64,000 nucleotides of DNA from Stercorarius parasiticus. Its lineage: Eukaryota; Chordata; Aves; Charadriiformes; Stercorariidae. Position numbers and translations under genes: made by a program. A model generated the notes under the pieces. It worked only from the letters and a program-made list of their open reading frames with translations, searched no databases and was not told the DNA's origin. The first letter of the stretch is position 1. Every line of letters starts with the position of its first letter. This document shows positions 1 to 15,777 of this stretch, piece by piece. The stretch spans positions 62,001 to 126,000 of the forward strand of contig VWZL01002051.1 of NCBI GenBank assembly GCA_013396915.1, read 5' to 3'.

Positions 1-3000
1 ATACTCTGGGGATCACTGAAAATCAGAGATTTTTTCAGTGCCCATTTGTCTTGAAATTGCATGACTATTTAGACATGCCTTAAAGAAGAAGTATGAATAT
101 TAGATTGGACTGAATAGCAGACATTTTAATTATTTTTTTAAAATGTTTTGTTCCAAATAAGAATGAAACTGGAATTTTAAAATTTGGTCTTTGTCTGAAA
201 ATGCCCAATTCCCCTGCTGCAGGCTGGTGACATTGACATTCTTGTCAGTTTCCCTGCTAATAGTATCTGTGAAATTGACATGAATGTCTGATTTCACGGA
301 AGAGCCACTTGGGACTGGCAAGATCTGTGGCCCCTGTGTGCATTGTGCCATTAGAGACCTGGGCCGCCTATCTCATAACTGACAAGCATAGTGTATGCCC
401 ACACTCTGCAGTTAGGAGGCGGTTGTAATGGCATTTTGACTTAAGTGTGCAGCATGTAAACCTGATCTTTGGTTAGAGCTAGAGCTTCTTTAAACTGCAG
501 CCTCACAGCTCCCTGGAAACTCGAAGGCCCTTTGCTCTGAGAGGCAGATGCTGATTGGTGCCAGGGAGGTTTTCTCAGGCTTGTGTGGTAGCAACAAGCA
601 GGTTCCAGCATCACTGTAGGCTGACAACATTTCGTAGACGGACCTACCAAAGTGACTGCTGCTGGGTAGGAAAGCTGGAGTAAATCTGTTCTGGATTGGG
701 TAGAAGTATAGGAAACCTGGTATTTTTGGAATGAAATATGTTTAAGCTTAATGATGCAATACTTTTGAATATAGCTGAAAAGATTAACATGGATGTCTGA
801 ACATCAGTCATCTACTGTTAACGTAATGCCATTTATCACTTGAAATGCTTTTGGTCACATTCAACTAGAAAAGATACTAGTATGAAATGTGTGAAATAAA
901 GGAAAGGTAACACCAAAGTTACCTTTTCATTATCAGTTCAAAATTGCTTTTCCTAAAAGAAAGAGTGAGAATCTGGAATATTGTTGGTGATCGTCAAACT
1001 ATGTTTCTGAAAAGCTTCTTTTCACTTCTAGAGAGGCATTCCTTAACTAACAGTATAGCAAATACTTCTATCTGTGGTTTTACATATTTTAACAGAATGG
1101 GCCCTCAGCTATTGTCCCTTTGCATGTTCAGTTAACAAAATGATCAGAAACTTAGAGAGTAAATAGTGCGTGTAGGCATCTAGGCATCGCATTGTTCCTT
1201 AAAGGCAGTCTGCCCAATACAAAATAAATGGATCTTGGCTGTGAAATAGATAACATTTTCCTGGTGCAATCAGCCTGCATCAAAAGGGAAGCTGCCAAGA
1301 TTTACGAAACCATTTAATACAAAGAAGAGTTCCTCTGGCAGAATTGAGAATGCAAGGCAAAACCACATTTCTTTACTTGCAGTTTTGCCACAAATTAAAA
1401 TTTCAGAAAGTTTGTAACTGGTAGACTTTGACTCTTAGTGGTATATCATCACATTTATGCACTATTTCAAGTCACCTGTCTGTGAAGGCTAGTTATGACT
1501 CTGATATAGCAGTATTCAGGAGCTTATAAGCATGTTCAGTGTTTCATTGTGAATAGTCAGTTGATTTCTGTTTTCTTTCCGTATTAACCTCCTCCGACCT
1601 ATAAATTTTATCAGCATACATCAGAACATTTCTATTGCACCCTGCCATTCCAAGAATTTTCAAGAATTATAAATACATAAGTATTTTCTTGTATGTTACT
1701 AGCATCAGTTTTTCTACATGGAAAATTACAGGTTTGTTTGTCAGCTGGTATGTAATGTCCCGGTGTCATTAACTCCCACCAAATATCTTTCTACAAATAT
1801 CTTTAGTTGAAATATTACAGAGCCGGTGCTTATTTATTAACCAACGTCTTGTGTAATAAAAATAAAAAACCACCCTTTTTTAAAGTAAATGCTTATTTCA
1901 AATTAAAACTAAAAAAAATGGAATGTTTAGAAAGTTTGTTTCAAGTGGTATGACTAAAAATTGGTATTTAATTTTTTCTATGAGTTTACCTATGCAGTTT
2001 GATTAATTTTTAGTTAGCTAGTTATTAGGTCCAGTTTTGAGAAAGAAGACACCAGAGAGGTTTCTGTATAAATATTTCACAGCTTCTTGTAAGAAATGGA
2101 TGATTAGGATGTGAGCTGCTACACTGCTTCTGAGGTAATATTGGACTCAAACACTGAATACTTAATCCTTGCTTTCTCTTTTCTCACAATATTGTTGTGG
2201 TTTAGGCCATTAAGTAAACCAATCATTTTAGCAAGGGAGGATTTTTACCCCTTTTTTAAAGGTGGATGTGCATAGTGATGTCAAGTTTATTTTTCTCCCT
2301 AGAAAGCTATAAAAAGGGAATTGTTCTAGTGACTAGGCTTGAGTGCAGATGTCTTTTCCTTTTTTGTGTATGTAATTATGATTCTATGATGGTGTCGGCA
2401 AAATATTGGCAAAGGAGTGCCAGCAGGTATGACTTGGACTTTGGTATAAAAACCTTTGTCAAAGGTCAAATGGATACTAAGGAAATAAAGTATTCACAAG
2501 ACGAGAACTAAAGTGTTGTCATGGATTAGAAGCTGCCCATGTGGCAAAATAATAGTAATGAATAAATACATGATACTTTTTAATATTTATTATTTTAGCA
2601 ATCCAGTAGCAGTGGAGTACCTCTATTAGAATGTGATAGTTTAATATATTATTATTCTCCACGGGGAGGTAGATGGTAAGTAAAATGATATTTACAACAT
2701 TATACAAAAATACCCAAGTTGGTTAAGACCAGAAACAAGTGAAGATTTTTCTAAAAAGTAACAACAAGACAGTAGGTGAATTTTGTGGTCGAGAGGTGTC
2801 AGGGAACATATAAGAAAGAATGATTTGATCTACGACTACAATTTTCAGACTACTAAATTAACATGAATGGTTGTGATGAGGTGTTTGCAGGCCTGTAACT
2901 GCGGTGGGCATGAAAGGACCCACGTCTGTTTGGCCCATGCTATTATGTCAAAGTGTAACTTTGCACTGCATATCCTGCTTGACTTCGCTCAGCTCTCTTT

Positions 3001-4361
3001 CAGCGTGTATCCGGTGAGCGATATATCTCAGTTTGGTGTAAAGGCTTTCTGTTCTGGTCACCCTGATCTCAGAGTGGGTACAGCAGAAGGGAAGGAGATT
3101 GGAAATGTGAGAGGGAGATGACTGGAGAGAGACAGAAGTTGAAGAGTTTTATACATATCAGTTTAGAGAAGGAATGAAAAGGGACATGCAGAATCATTAG
3201 TGAGTATAAATTGATTCTTATTCGGCTTCTGACAGACTTGCAGCAGGAGATTGTTGGCTGAAGTTATTGCTACCCTCAGCCATCTGCCTTGCCCTGCACC
3301 TTTAATAGATATGGAAGCCCTAAGGGCAGAGACGTCTGATCTGCTTCTAAATCAGCTTGTGAATCACTGTTGTTTTCCGCCCAGTGCATTAAGGAAGCCT
3401 GGTTTTGTCTAGAAGAGTAGCAATGTCTGTTGGAGGAGGGGATGGTGGTTTCGGTTCGTAGCAACATCAGGCAGGGTGAGTCTGCCAGAGACCTCATACA
3501 TTTGATATTTCAAGGACAGAAGCTTATAAAACTGCCATTACTGAAATCTTATAAAAAGGGAAATGCTTGTTTTACCCAGTGTGTATTTAACTGGTGGAAA
3601 TGTTCACAGTAACAGTTGCAAAGCCACGAGCTCAGTGTGATGTAAACCAGTAACGATATCCCCAATGATAAACCAGTAATGACAATGATATACCATATTT
3701 CCCGCTCTAAGTTTCTAGCCTCTGGTTTCCCGTGAGGCTGGATTTCTATGCACTTATATGATTTTTGTAAGGTGTGCCTATCTGTCTTTGAGTTCTAATC
3801 CTAGTAACTTTTTAATCTACACACAAATTTCAACAGAATTTGACGGTTCTCTAATATATGAAATTTCTTCCAATTTCCTAAAAATTGTTATCTGGATAGA
3901 AGACAATCTCATTAGTACCACCCCTGAAGCTTCAGTACAAACTAAAGAGCTACCATTGCAGATTGATCAGTATTGTGGCTCTGAATCAAGCAAAGCATCT
4001 GCTGACTTGCTCAAGCAATTTGGGACAAGCTGTTTGAGTTAATGAAGGAGAGGAAAAGAAGAAAGATGGGCAGAATTACTAGGGAGAGGATACCGTAAGA
4101 AATATGGAGGGAAACAGCTGAAAATAACGTGAAGGGATTACTGGGATGCAGCACAATTCCATAAGAATTTGAGAGTCATTAGGTTTGCTGCTTACAGACT
4201 AACTACCTTTACCTTTTTTCTTTTATGTTTCTTTCCCTGACCAGGTAGAATATTAATTTTATTGCTGGTTGCAAGGTGTGTGCTCTTACCATTGAACATA
4301 ATATCAAGTGCAACACTGAATTTAACGATCGTAAGATAAATGTAATTTTAAATGCTGCAAG

Positions 4362-4399
4362 CAGTAAATAACATGACAAACAGTAAATAATATGACAAC
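4362..4399. repeat. Two-copy 19-bp tandem duplication
   Basis: Two adjacent 19-bp units starting cagtaaataa (4362-4380 and 4381-4399) differ at only two positions. This is a small, probably recent, slippage-type duplication in intron sequence. Confidence 0.9.
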
Positions 4400-7300
4400 A
4401 TGCAAACTTTGTTACCTGTTTTTACTTGAAAACAGTTGATTCAACATATATTAAAAGGCTGTTGCTTGACCAGACATTCTTTCTAATAGTATTTTGCATG
4501 TGAAGAGATTCCGAGAGTGTTCTGTTTTGAAAAATTAAATTTTTCTAATGGATGTAATTGCTGAAAGCAAATAGGAGAATGGAGGAAGAATAAACATGGA
4601 GAAGAAAGAATAGAGTGAAGTAAAAGATCATTTTATAGCTAAGTAGAAAGGGAATTGATGCTTTTTCAGAAAGGTAACTTCTGATACTTGCAGTACTCAA
4701 AATTAGATTTGGAAAGCCTTGATAAAAATGAGAGGAGAGAGAGACTGAAAACAAAAAATAAATAAAGCACCTCTGAACAGCTATTCAGCCCACCTACAAT
4801 TTCAGGTATCCAATTTGTCTAATTCAATTGCTATCTTAACAAATCACACGACAGACCTTTCATCAGGTAAAATTACGAATACTGCAGTAAATGTTGTGAC
4901 TGCCCTGCAAACAAAGGATAGCTTCAAGCAGTCCAATTCAGATACCGGTAGCAATGCCAGCTTTTGTAATATGCATGTAGCAATTTTGAGCAGACCTAGA
5001 GGCTCATTAGCCATTGCTGTGATTTCACGGGGTTACTGTGGCACATAATACCTTGGGTTTGTTCAGTGCTGGCTTGGACATATCGCTGTAGTAACTGCAG
5101 TGCACCTGCTGACGTCAAAAGCGGTGCTACCAGCTTCTTTTCTTGCCTTTTCTTTAATGACCCAGCATTCATGAAAACATAGTTGTTTATATGAGAGTAT
5201 ACTGTCAGTAAGTATTCTTATATGAGGACATTTTGGCTATTAATGTAGCAAAGATGAGAAAGAGGCAAAATGTAGCAAAGGCTATACTGCAAGAGAAATG
5301 GTCAAATGCGAGTCTGTGGAGACTGAAAGGAATTCAGGATATGAGAAATTAAAAAACAGGAGAATTAATATGAAGAGAAATCAGGGGTAATCATCAGTTT
5401 ATACCATCACACAATAAGAATGCTGGAAAATAGATTAAAAAAACATAAAGGAGCATTTCAGCTGAAGGATGTCTGTCCACTGTCATGAATAGCTACTAGA
5501 TCATTTGCATAATTAGTGAGGACTGGAAGAATGAGAGAGACGCAAGAACAGTAAGAATACATCCAAATACCAAATCTAAAAAAAAGAAGTGCACCCATGG
5601 ACAAAGATGAGGCAAGAAAGAGGAAAGATGCTAGATTTAAATATAAGGATCTGAGTTATATTTGATATTAAATGATTTGAAGTCTATGGAGTTGCAGTAA
5701 GTATGAGTTGACATTGGAAGCTGTTCTATGTAACTCTGTATCCTTAGTCCTTTCCGTATATTACATTTATCATTGTTTTTGATTTTTTTTCTGTAGTCAG
5801 AAGGAGTGTTGGTTTAAGCTTAATATCTATTTTTGGAGAAAATTTTATCTTTGCACCGTATGCTTTGGAGCTGTGAAAGCTTCAGCAATTTCTGTATGTT
5901 ATCTCTGTACTTTACTACTGCAATGATCTCAAGATAATATATACAATATTATTTTCATAAACTAAATCCAAAACGAGAGGTGTTAAAATAACTCCTAAAA
6001 CTCATTTCTAATATCTACCGAATATTTCCTCAAATTGTAGCCTACAGGATTTCAGCTTCACATTCCAAGGAAAATAAAAATGGTATTTCAAGGTGATGTA
6101 GTATTGTTACTTTCTATGAAGATTCTTCCTGGTGGTATCCTCTATTTTAACTTCAATAACCATCCCTGACCCTGGTTAAATTTATCTGGTTTTATATCAC
6201 CAGACACTGAATTGAAAAAATTTTAAGCTGTATTTTAAAACCAGCTCTTCTGATTGGCTGTTTAAAACAGTTCGTGTCTGAGCAAGAAACCTCAAAGAGG
6301 ATATTGAAGGGTGAGTCTGAGCTGGGCCAAAAATCAACCCAGGAAAAAAGAGATAACCTTCAGACAGATGGTCTCCCTGGCCCAGCTCACTGTGGGCCAC
6401 ACAAGCGCTACCGCTAACGTAAGGATGGGAAGCGTTAACTGAAGTAAGAGACAGGCAGGTCTGACTCAGTGGCAGCGGAGACTTAGTTTAGCTTAAACTG
6501 ATTGTGAAACTGCACCTTAAATCACCACTACCTTGGAACAATAAGCTGCACAGGAAGCACACTTAAAAGAGTTAAATCCTGGCTTCACTGCAGTGAAATA
6601 GGAGTTTGGCCACTGATGCAAATAAAGCCAAGGTTTTGCTGGGAGGGAGTGTGATCATGGGAAGAGAGCTAGTGAGTCACCTTTGGAAGGATATATAAAA
6701 ATAAGGATGGAAATGGTTAGCAAAATATTGAGATATTGAGCAGCTGAAAAATAAATGAAAATTTAATAGGATATGTATGTATGGATGTGATGTTAAATGC
6801 ATAAAGTTTATACATTCCTGGGCTGAACAGTTGAGGTTACAGTGTGCCTTTTTGACAGAAGGAGGAGTTTTGAACACAACAAGGTTACATTTCTTGGCGT
6901 AATGGTTTTTGGGTATCATTGATGAAGCCCAAGTTTCTTCTCTGTAAAGAAATGGTGTATCTTTGAAGTATCCAATAATGAAGGAATAAAATAGAAATGA
7001 AAAGAATTATAGTCATTCCATCGTTTTTAATTCTCTTCTGAGAAAGTTTGCGGTCCTGGGAATAATTAAATATAAATAAATATGCAAATAATAGGATTTT
7101 TCAGTTTTGATTTTTAACCAGATGCAAAGAGAGACAAATCCAATTGTGGCTTCAAAAAGGTTTCTCCCCTTATTTTATTAAAACCAGAAGTTATAAAGAG
7201 ATTGTTTTCTTTTCAATATGATGAGAATAAAAACTTGAAAAGATGTTGTAAATGAAACAATAAGAATACAAAATTGTTCTTAAAGACATAGTTCATAATA

Positions 7301-10300
7301 AAAAAGTGATAGTCATGTATTTGTCCTTTCCAACAAAGGTAAAGAACATACTTTCTTTTTTCTCCAATGCATTCCTACATTATTGCAGAACTCTTAAATG
7401 TTATTGACTTTTAAATTTTCCTATTTTTGAAACTATAAATGCTGACATTGAAGTACCAAACTAATGTTGCATATAAACCTTCCTTAGTCTTCCTTTAAGT
7501 CCCTTCTGATGTGAAATTTCAGCTTCAAGATTGTTCAGAGCATTAAAGTATTGTCCAGTAGGCTGGAAAAAGTAACATTTGTATTGTATAAAATTTGCAT
7601 TTATTTTTATTGTTTATAAATCATTATTATAAATCATTATTTATGGTTTATGTGAAATGCAAATGAAGAATAACTAGTTTTGTTTTCATACATAATCTTT
7701 TGCCTAAGTAAACTCATCTGAAAACTTAAAGCTTTGAGACTGAGAAGATAAGCCATACTTGCCATGTGCAGCTTTTACAGTTTTTATGTAGAAACATGCC
7801 TCTCATTGCTTGTAGATTTCTGAGCACCTGAAGGCAAATCAGCTGGTTTCGTCCTTAAAGCACTGTAGACATGGGTGCATGTCCTGCACATGCCTTACAG
7901 AGAAGTTAGCATTCACTGTGGTAGTTCCCTGTTAACAGTATTAAAAAGTAACTGTAACCAAACATGTATTTCCTTCTTCGGACATTGAACTGTGAACCAG
8001 AGTCTCTCCTACACATAGGGAATACAGTCACTCCTAATTAATCCTCACTTGTGGAATTGTTTCCTCTTGCTCACCTGCCCCATCTCTAAAAGATTACTCC
8101 AGCACATCAAAGTCAAATGTTTTTTTCTTTGTATGTGGATTACTCTGTATTTTATTTGGGACACTCAGAAACCAACTGAATGTTTGTCATTTTTACATAT
8201 ACAAAGGAACTTTATGTATCCTTTCATTTCTATTTCTGACTCTCAGTTAGTGTATATATGGCCATAGGCAAATGTGAATTAATGACCGTGGAGAGACAAT
8301 TCCGCAGAATGTCACTGATTTAATTACTCAATCACTATCACCTAAATGCAGAAGTACTCTAAGTAATGTTTGGGATAGAGGAGACTTGGCAAGGTGTCTG
8401 CAATAGTTTGCAGACCTATTTCTCCATTTGGCTGTATGGGGAAATGTATCTTTGCAGGGGATTTTATCAAATGTTTTTCACGCTTACTTGGATGCCCTTA
8501 GAGGGAGAGAAAAATCTTTTGACATATTTGAGTATTTCTGAGAGGAATTCGTTTTCCTGCCATTTTTCAGGAAATGGATAGCAACTGGGTTATGTCAGTC
8601 ACAAATAATTAAGCTGAATTTATCATTGCATTTTTTTATGAACACTCCCATCATGATTTGATAAAAATAATACTTGTTTTGTGAACTTTGCTCTAAATGT
8701 GTGTCTCGTTACCAGGGACAAAATTCTCTTAAGATCTAGCTGCTGAGTAGTAGTCATTTTTTCATCTTTGAATATTGATTGTCTATTGATGTGTTCAAAA
8801 GCATTGGTGAAAGGGCTTGAATAATGCATTTGCTTAAGGAATCAGAACTCTTCTGTTAAAACTGCCAAATTCTGTAAACATTGTAATTATACCACCACTG
8901 CCTTGGGAATTCTGTTTCTGACAACCTGTTCTTTAGAATTTGTTTGGATTATATTGGTTTAGTTTGTTTATATTGGACATAATTTCTAACTTGTAAATGA
9001 GCAATAAATTGGCAATATTTCACATGATATTGAATCTTCACATAGATAAATGTTTCTTGAGTAGGTGAACACAGAACATTAAACAGATGGGAGACTTTCA
9101 CTGGTGTGATGGGAAGTTATGTTAATTGCTATGGGTATTTACTCAGGGTGCTTACTGAAAGGGTTGTGAGAAGGTCTACAAACTAAGCTGCTCAGGTGAT
9201 AGGGAACAGTCAGTTCATGGCAGATGGGAGAGCTTGCTCAGAACTGGTTTGGGTTGCTCATCTGAAAGGGCACTTTGAGTGTATGTAGATAATTGAAGAT
9301 ATCATTAGGGAGCTGAAAAAAACTATTTCTGTGGATCTGCTGAAGATGATCAGATATTACAAACTTTCTTGTATTTTGGGAGACTGAAGTGGTATTGCAG
9401 TTGGAGGAATGTAGTTTAATTGATATGACATCATTTTATGGATGAGAAAATGTAGCTGAACATTAGTTTCAGAATAATATTTGTATCCATGATAACGAAA
9501 CTGATAAATTACTAACTTTTGAAAATTTCTTTGAGCATATCGGTGACCTCTCTCATTTGTGATAACTTTCAAAGTAGCTACAACTTCAGTTTTTCTTTCA
9601 ACTCTTGGTAGAGCAAGACTCATCCATTAAATCTGCGTTCATTTTAAAAAAAATCTTTATACAGTCATATCATAATATCAGAATTCATTTAATTCATGCA
9701 CATTACCATATTTCAGGAATTCTAAAACAGATGAAGAAAAGGTGCTGAGAAGGTAAGACATTGTCTGGATAGCAAGAAATCTTAACCTGCTTCTCATGTT
9801 CAAGCTTACTGACAAATTCAGTCATACTAGATTGTATCAGCTCCGCATTACTCAGTTAAATAAGAAGAAAAACTGAAAGGCAATGATTACTTGGCCAATG
9901 TAATAAATTTTTAAAAAATCCAAAGTAATATCTTTAATGTGCTAACACATACTACTAAGAATCATATTTTGATAATATATTAGGAATGCTTTTCTGAATA
10001 CATACTTGAATATTCTGATATAATACCAGTTTTGAAAAACTTTGATTCTTGTGTCTGTGTCTTGAGAGAAGTAAATTTACACTAAGTTTTAAGGTCCATA
10101 AAAGCAGCAGTGGTGAGCTGCAGATGGGGTATCCTTCCATCAATGTAAACATGATGTCTTGCTTACTTTTATTTCTGAGACTTTGATAAACAACCTTTTT
10201 CTTTTTTTTTTTCCTTCTGGTGCTTTAGTCTGTAGAAACATTTATATTCTGAATTGTTAGTGTTGCTTAAATACCTAATGATTTTACCTCTTAGGGTGCG

Positions 10301-13300
10301 GCTCTGGGAGATGGGCTGAGCCTAACTGAATATGATAGATTTGTTTCATGAAAGAAGGTGGTCCTACGTCCTCTGCTCCTTCACACAGGGCTGTATGCTC
10401 CTCTTGTTCCCTTTAAACTGATTTCAATGCTTATGTGACCCTCAGTGTGCCAATGCAGCTCACTGACCCAGATGCAGAAGATTCCAGCAATAACATGATA
10501 TTTTTCCCCTGAGTGAGCTCACACCAGTGTCAGTTAAGAATCAAGCACCTTATCACTGGGAACGGTAGAAAGAGGTAAGAGCACGGAAATAAGTGGGACT
10601 TTCTCTATCACTGGGAACAAGCTACGAGATTACAGAACTGCACCCTTAGTGACTGCTGGTTTGCACCTTGGAGTTTGACCTCATTCATCCACCCCCTGAG
10701 CTAATAGTATTTCAGGGCCAGTGAGCTTTGCTAGTGTGCCTGAAGCCTGAAAACCATGAATCACTTAGCCTTTTTGTGTTGACCTAACTTTCCTTTTAGT
10801 CCAATGCTAGCTGTTTTCTTTTTGCTTGAAATAGGTCTCCTCTGCTGTATTTTGCTGAAGGTGCTTTCGGTTTAGACTTAATTTTTTTTTTATTTTCTCT
10901 GTTCCTCCTGTTGATACGGTTTGTACTGCAAGTTTGACCTCATTTCATTTTTAGGTTGTCTATCAGTGAAACTGCCTGCGCTGTAGGAATTTAGTACAGA
11001 TGGTTCTTTTTGAGAAGGAAAATATACTGAATTAGTAATTTATCTTCTGTGGTACAATGTACTCTTTTCTGCTGCCTGCTTCCAGGATAGGATGATTGTG
11101 CTTCCTAAGGTTTTGTGTTTCCTTCATCCTTGTTTTTTTACAACTCTTTGAGGAACCTTTGCTATCTGATGTTGAACTGGCTTTCCATTCTGGGATCTCT
11201 GCCTCCCTCTCAGTTGGTAGAATTGCTTTGAATGGTTAGCCTGCCGTTATTGTACTCCGCAGAGGATGGCATACAGTGGCCACCAGGGGATGCGATTCAC
11301 ATTCTGTTCCACTGCTGTGGGCTCCAAAGTTAAACACCTCTCAAGACCTTTCACAGCTCTCATATTAAGGAGCTAAAACCCAAAAGAGAGAATCTTGCAA
11401 TATTTTAGATCAATTTTTAGTCTGTAGAGTCAATGTCAAGTTCCACTTGGGTTCAATGGAGTCATGTTTAACCTTAGTATCTCTTGAGAAGCAGAATTGT
11501 CAGGTAATGTTCTCTGATTTGTTTACAAGATGGTTTTATAGTTCTGAAATGAGGTCTTCTGGAGAAACTTGTGATTCTATTCTATATCCAGAAGATAAAG
11601 TAGTGCTGAGTAAAAGCAAATGTATCTCTATGATGTATAAGATAGTAGGCGTGAGCTAACATTATATGAATAACATGCTGCAATGCTGGTTTATTATTTA
11701 GACAATAATTGTCCTGCAGTATTCAGTGAAAATGTAGCTAGCAACTGCATGTATTCTATGTACCACTAGATTATTTTCCATTTCAGCCAGCTCTCTGTCT
11801 TGTATTGCAGTATGCTTGTGCAAGCATTGCGGCAAAACCAAAAACCTTCTGATTTTCTCTTATCCAAACCAAAAGCATGAGCAAACATAACCTGATAGTG
11901 CACTGAATTGCAATCTAACAAGCAGCACCTATACAACACCCCCAACTACACAGGTTTTTCAGTAACCAAAAATTTCTTTAAAAAGCATTTACTTCTCTTC
12001 GGTAAAAAAATATTGGAAAACTGAGTGGTTTATTTGGAACTTTATTACCTGGCTAATCTATTGGATGTGTGGGATGGTTTTGACATATCTGCTAGTTTAT
12101 CTGCTTGGCCCAGCTGGAGAGATGAAATTATATTTAAAAATGTTGTTCTACCCTCTCTCAAAAGACATCAGCGGTATGAATTTAATCAATGAGTGAGGAA
12201 GAGCATGTACTGTCAGCTGTGATGCCATTGGTATGCTGATGGTATCCAGCTCGGTGTCTGCTTCTCTGAGTGTAGACACTGCAGTCTTCCAGATGTCCCA
12301 GTGTCTGGCCAAAATAGGGATAGTGATACAAAACAGATGGTCTTGTCTCAGGACAAAGCAGAGTTGATGTAAGCTGATAGAGGGATGGAACTGGAAGAAA
12401 CGGCAGAGCTTCAGTTGTTGGATGCCATCTTATTCTTACCTTGTATTCACAGTTAGCAGAGGTAACAAGGAGGGCAGTTGTCCCTTTGCAGCTAGGCAGA
12501 AGTTTCTTCTAGCTTATTATCTAAGAATTTTTGTGATTATCATAGAATTACTGATTCGTTACTGTCTCAGTCAGGACTTTAATGCGCCTAGAGCTTACTA
12601 TGAACTTTCACATACAAAATACTAAATATCCTTTGCTAAATGTGCCTATGTTCACAAAGAGTTTAGAGATTTCTCTACTTTCTCTCTGCCTGCCCAAACT
12701 GTGCAGTCTGAGATCACTCATATACGAGTCTCTAAATTAACTGGAACTTTGCTAACACAACAGCTTGGTCTGCAGCCAGGTGTGTTTGGGTATAGTGCTT
12801 TACTGAAAAGCACTTTTTTGAAAATGGGAGATGCGCTAGTTTCTCAGTTGGAAATTTAAGCTGTACAAGCATCTTGCTTCTTATTCAGTGTGTTTCTCTC
12901 TTCATTAAGAAGGTTCTCTGAAGGGCAAGTAAGGTGTTTGACTACATTTGGAATTTGATCATTTTAATTAAAAAAAAAAAAGAAAAAAGAAGTTGGGGAA
13001 AGAGAGATATTTCCACTGTAGGTGTCCTTGATCTATATAGGTTTATGGAAGAGAGCATACAGATGCTCTAGTAACTGGCACTCCAGAAGTGCTTGTAGTA
13101 ATAATTTTCCAAAAGAAAGCTGTTGGAAGGTTCAGTGTTACTGGAAATGTTTGGCATAAGATTATTTGTAATTTTTATGCTTTGCCTCAACTTTCATTTC
13201 AATAAAAGGTGTATGAATTTCCACTGGCCTCTTGACAAGCCAGCTAAGCTTAATCCTGCCAAGGGGCTGGTAGAGTAAAATAGGTAGATGCAAAGAAATA

Positions 13301-15696
13301 CGAATGTGGCCCTCAGTGCAAAAAATGATTTATACAAAGCTGAACAGTTTAATATCTTCTCCGACTGGCTAAAAATTCACTGTAGTTGCTTTATGTTTCG
13401 TGAGGTGTACTACTGAATTTATGAATTATTATTCACCTTAGCTCATTTTTGTAAAACGCCATATAAACAGCATGCAAGTTATCAGTTTAATTCAAAAATA
13501 GATTTAATAAAGAAAAACGTAGGTGCCAATGTAATGAGAAATTCAGTATTTTGGATATGTATTGTAAGGAACATCTGTACTATGTTAACCAATTACACTT
13601 GAAAAATATAATGGCTGCTTCTCTTTGTTAGAAAATAAAAAACCAAGATAAAATTAAAAACAAAATGAAACTTTAAAAATATACATTCCTCTCTAATGCT
13701 TTGATATTTTTGATATGATTGAAAAAAGCTTACTAATTTAAACGTGGCTTATTCTGTTATTATGACAAAGCCTTTTTTGGGTGGTTTTCTTTAAGAATGC
13801 AGAGTTGGACTGAGGTCTGAATTGCATATTCAAATAAATATGGTGCTTGCATAAATAAATGAAATCAGAATTGGAGCTCATTAGAAATATTGATCAAAAT
13901 TTGCTTTTAATTTAAAAAGTTGTTTTATTTAAAGCTAAAGTGCAAAAAAGGAAAAGTTTGCTAAGGAAAAATATTAAAAGACATTCCTTTTAGATGCCTT
14001 CTGAAGACCAGAATTTCTGGTTGTTTTCTGAATTTTCTCATTATGACCTTTTTGCTGTTCTATATTATTATTATAGTGCAAGTACTTTTGTACAATATGG
14101 AAGTTGCAGTAGAATTATAGAATGTGATGTAACAAGTGAAATATTCTAAATTTTATTTTATTGGAAATGTAGAAGTAATTAATGTGCTCCAATCAATAGT
14201 AGATTCCCATTGTATTAAAAATAAAGTGTTTGAAATAATTCTTTAACACTGAATGAAACTACCTAGTTGATAGTTTAGACCAATGTGTTTGAAATCACCA
14301 GTCCCTATTGGTGTGGAGCAGCAGTGATTATATAGTCAGTTATTTTTGCTGAACTAGTGGATGAGCAATGGTTATTTGGTGATACTCAATCGTTTGTCCT
14401 AAGATTACCAGTAGGGAATAATCAGAGAGCATGATGCCAGTTCTTTTCAACTGTGGTTATGGACTTTCTCATTTAACTAAAATGAGACTATAACGTTGCA
14501 TTTGGTCAGTGGTTTGGGCAGTTGGGATATCCAAGACTTGTTTTATAAACTTCATCTGCCTGATTTGGAGCAAGGACCTGAAGCCCGGACACTGCATTTT
14601 AGAGACGTTCTCATCCCCTAAGTCAGTGCTCCATCAGTCTTGCCTCCAAGTAATTTATTTTCTGTAGTAAACAAATATCCCACCTAGTGGAAACATGGAG
14701 AATAAACAGGATCCCTGTGGGCCAGCACTTACTGTATTTGTCTAAAGATAATGAAGTGTGCTCTAATGACATCAGCAGAGGCTACCTCCTATGTTAATTC
14801 CAGTCCCATCTTAAAATAGGATGATGGAGAAACTGAAGACAGATTCCTGTCACTGTTGCTGATTAAAAATGAGAACTCTAATTAATGATTCATTGTATGT
14901 TTCAGTACCTGCAACCAATGCTGCTTTCTGTAGTCCCATGTTGGGTTTGTGTTTTTGGCTGTGGAGTGGGATTCTGCTAGATTGGCTCTGACAAATGATG
15001 CAGGTAGAGGTGAACATGCAAACTCAAGGACTCAGCAGCATCATGTTTTGTTTGGTTTTCAATTGTGAGTCCATCAGTGGGAGCACAAACATTTAGGGAA
15101 TTTATTGTCAACTTGTGATGCTTATAAAATAAGATGTCTTCAGAACATTGGTTCAGGAATCTAAAATGGCTCTAAGGAGTGAAAGTCTCTTGATGGATTT
15201 ACTTAGGAAGATATTTTCATCAACAGTCTATGGCATGGGTCTCAATTGACAAATTCTGATATTTGAAGATGCTAATAGGAAGGGATATTAGAACATATGT
15301 ACCAGACTAACAGCATCATCTACTCTATGACATCGAACTCATAGATGGATAAGAAGAAACCAAGTGAGATGTCCCATAGCTAGTGTATTGCACAAGATAA
15401 CTCCAATTTTGCTTCTGTAGAAGAAAGTGATTAAACATAATTTTCAGGAGTGGGGCATCAGTTGTTCTAGATGAACGGTTCTTCTTTGTCTGGAAGCTTA
15501 ATTCCTGCTTGTACCAACAGTTCTTTTTGAATTAAGGTGGGATTTTTATTGGGCTCTCTTGATATTGGTAAGAAAATTTATCTAAAACAGAGAGGATTGG
15601 TTAGCATAATAGGAAACATACAAGTATGACATATAAAGCTTCATAAACTCCTGGAATGCAAGTTGAACTGCTGTTGGCAGAAGAGTTTTGTTGATA

Positions 15697-15777
15697 TGGG
15701 GTTTTGGGTTGTTTTTTTGTTTGGTTGTTTGGTTTTGGGTGGTTTGTTTGTTTTGTTGTTTTGGGTTTTTTTTTTTA
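15697..15777. repeat. G/T-rich low-complexity tract
   Basis: About 80 bases made almost only of G and T on the + strand, with recurring GGTTTTGGG and TTTGTTTG words, ending in a T run. The + strand ORF overlapping it starts with a Phe/Val/Cys/Trp-rich stretch that is a product of this composition rather than a protein. Confidence 0.85.

Noticed and set aside
2373..2390. ATGATTCTATGATGG as a CR1 3' terminus
   Set aside because: No CR1 UTR or ORF2 sequence precedes it; a short chance match.
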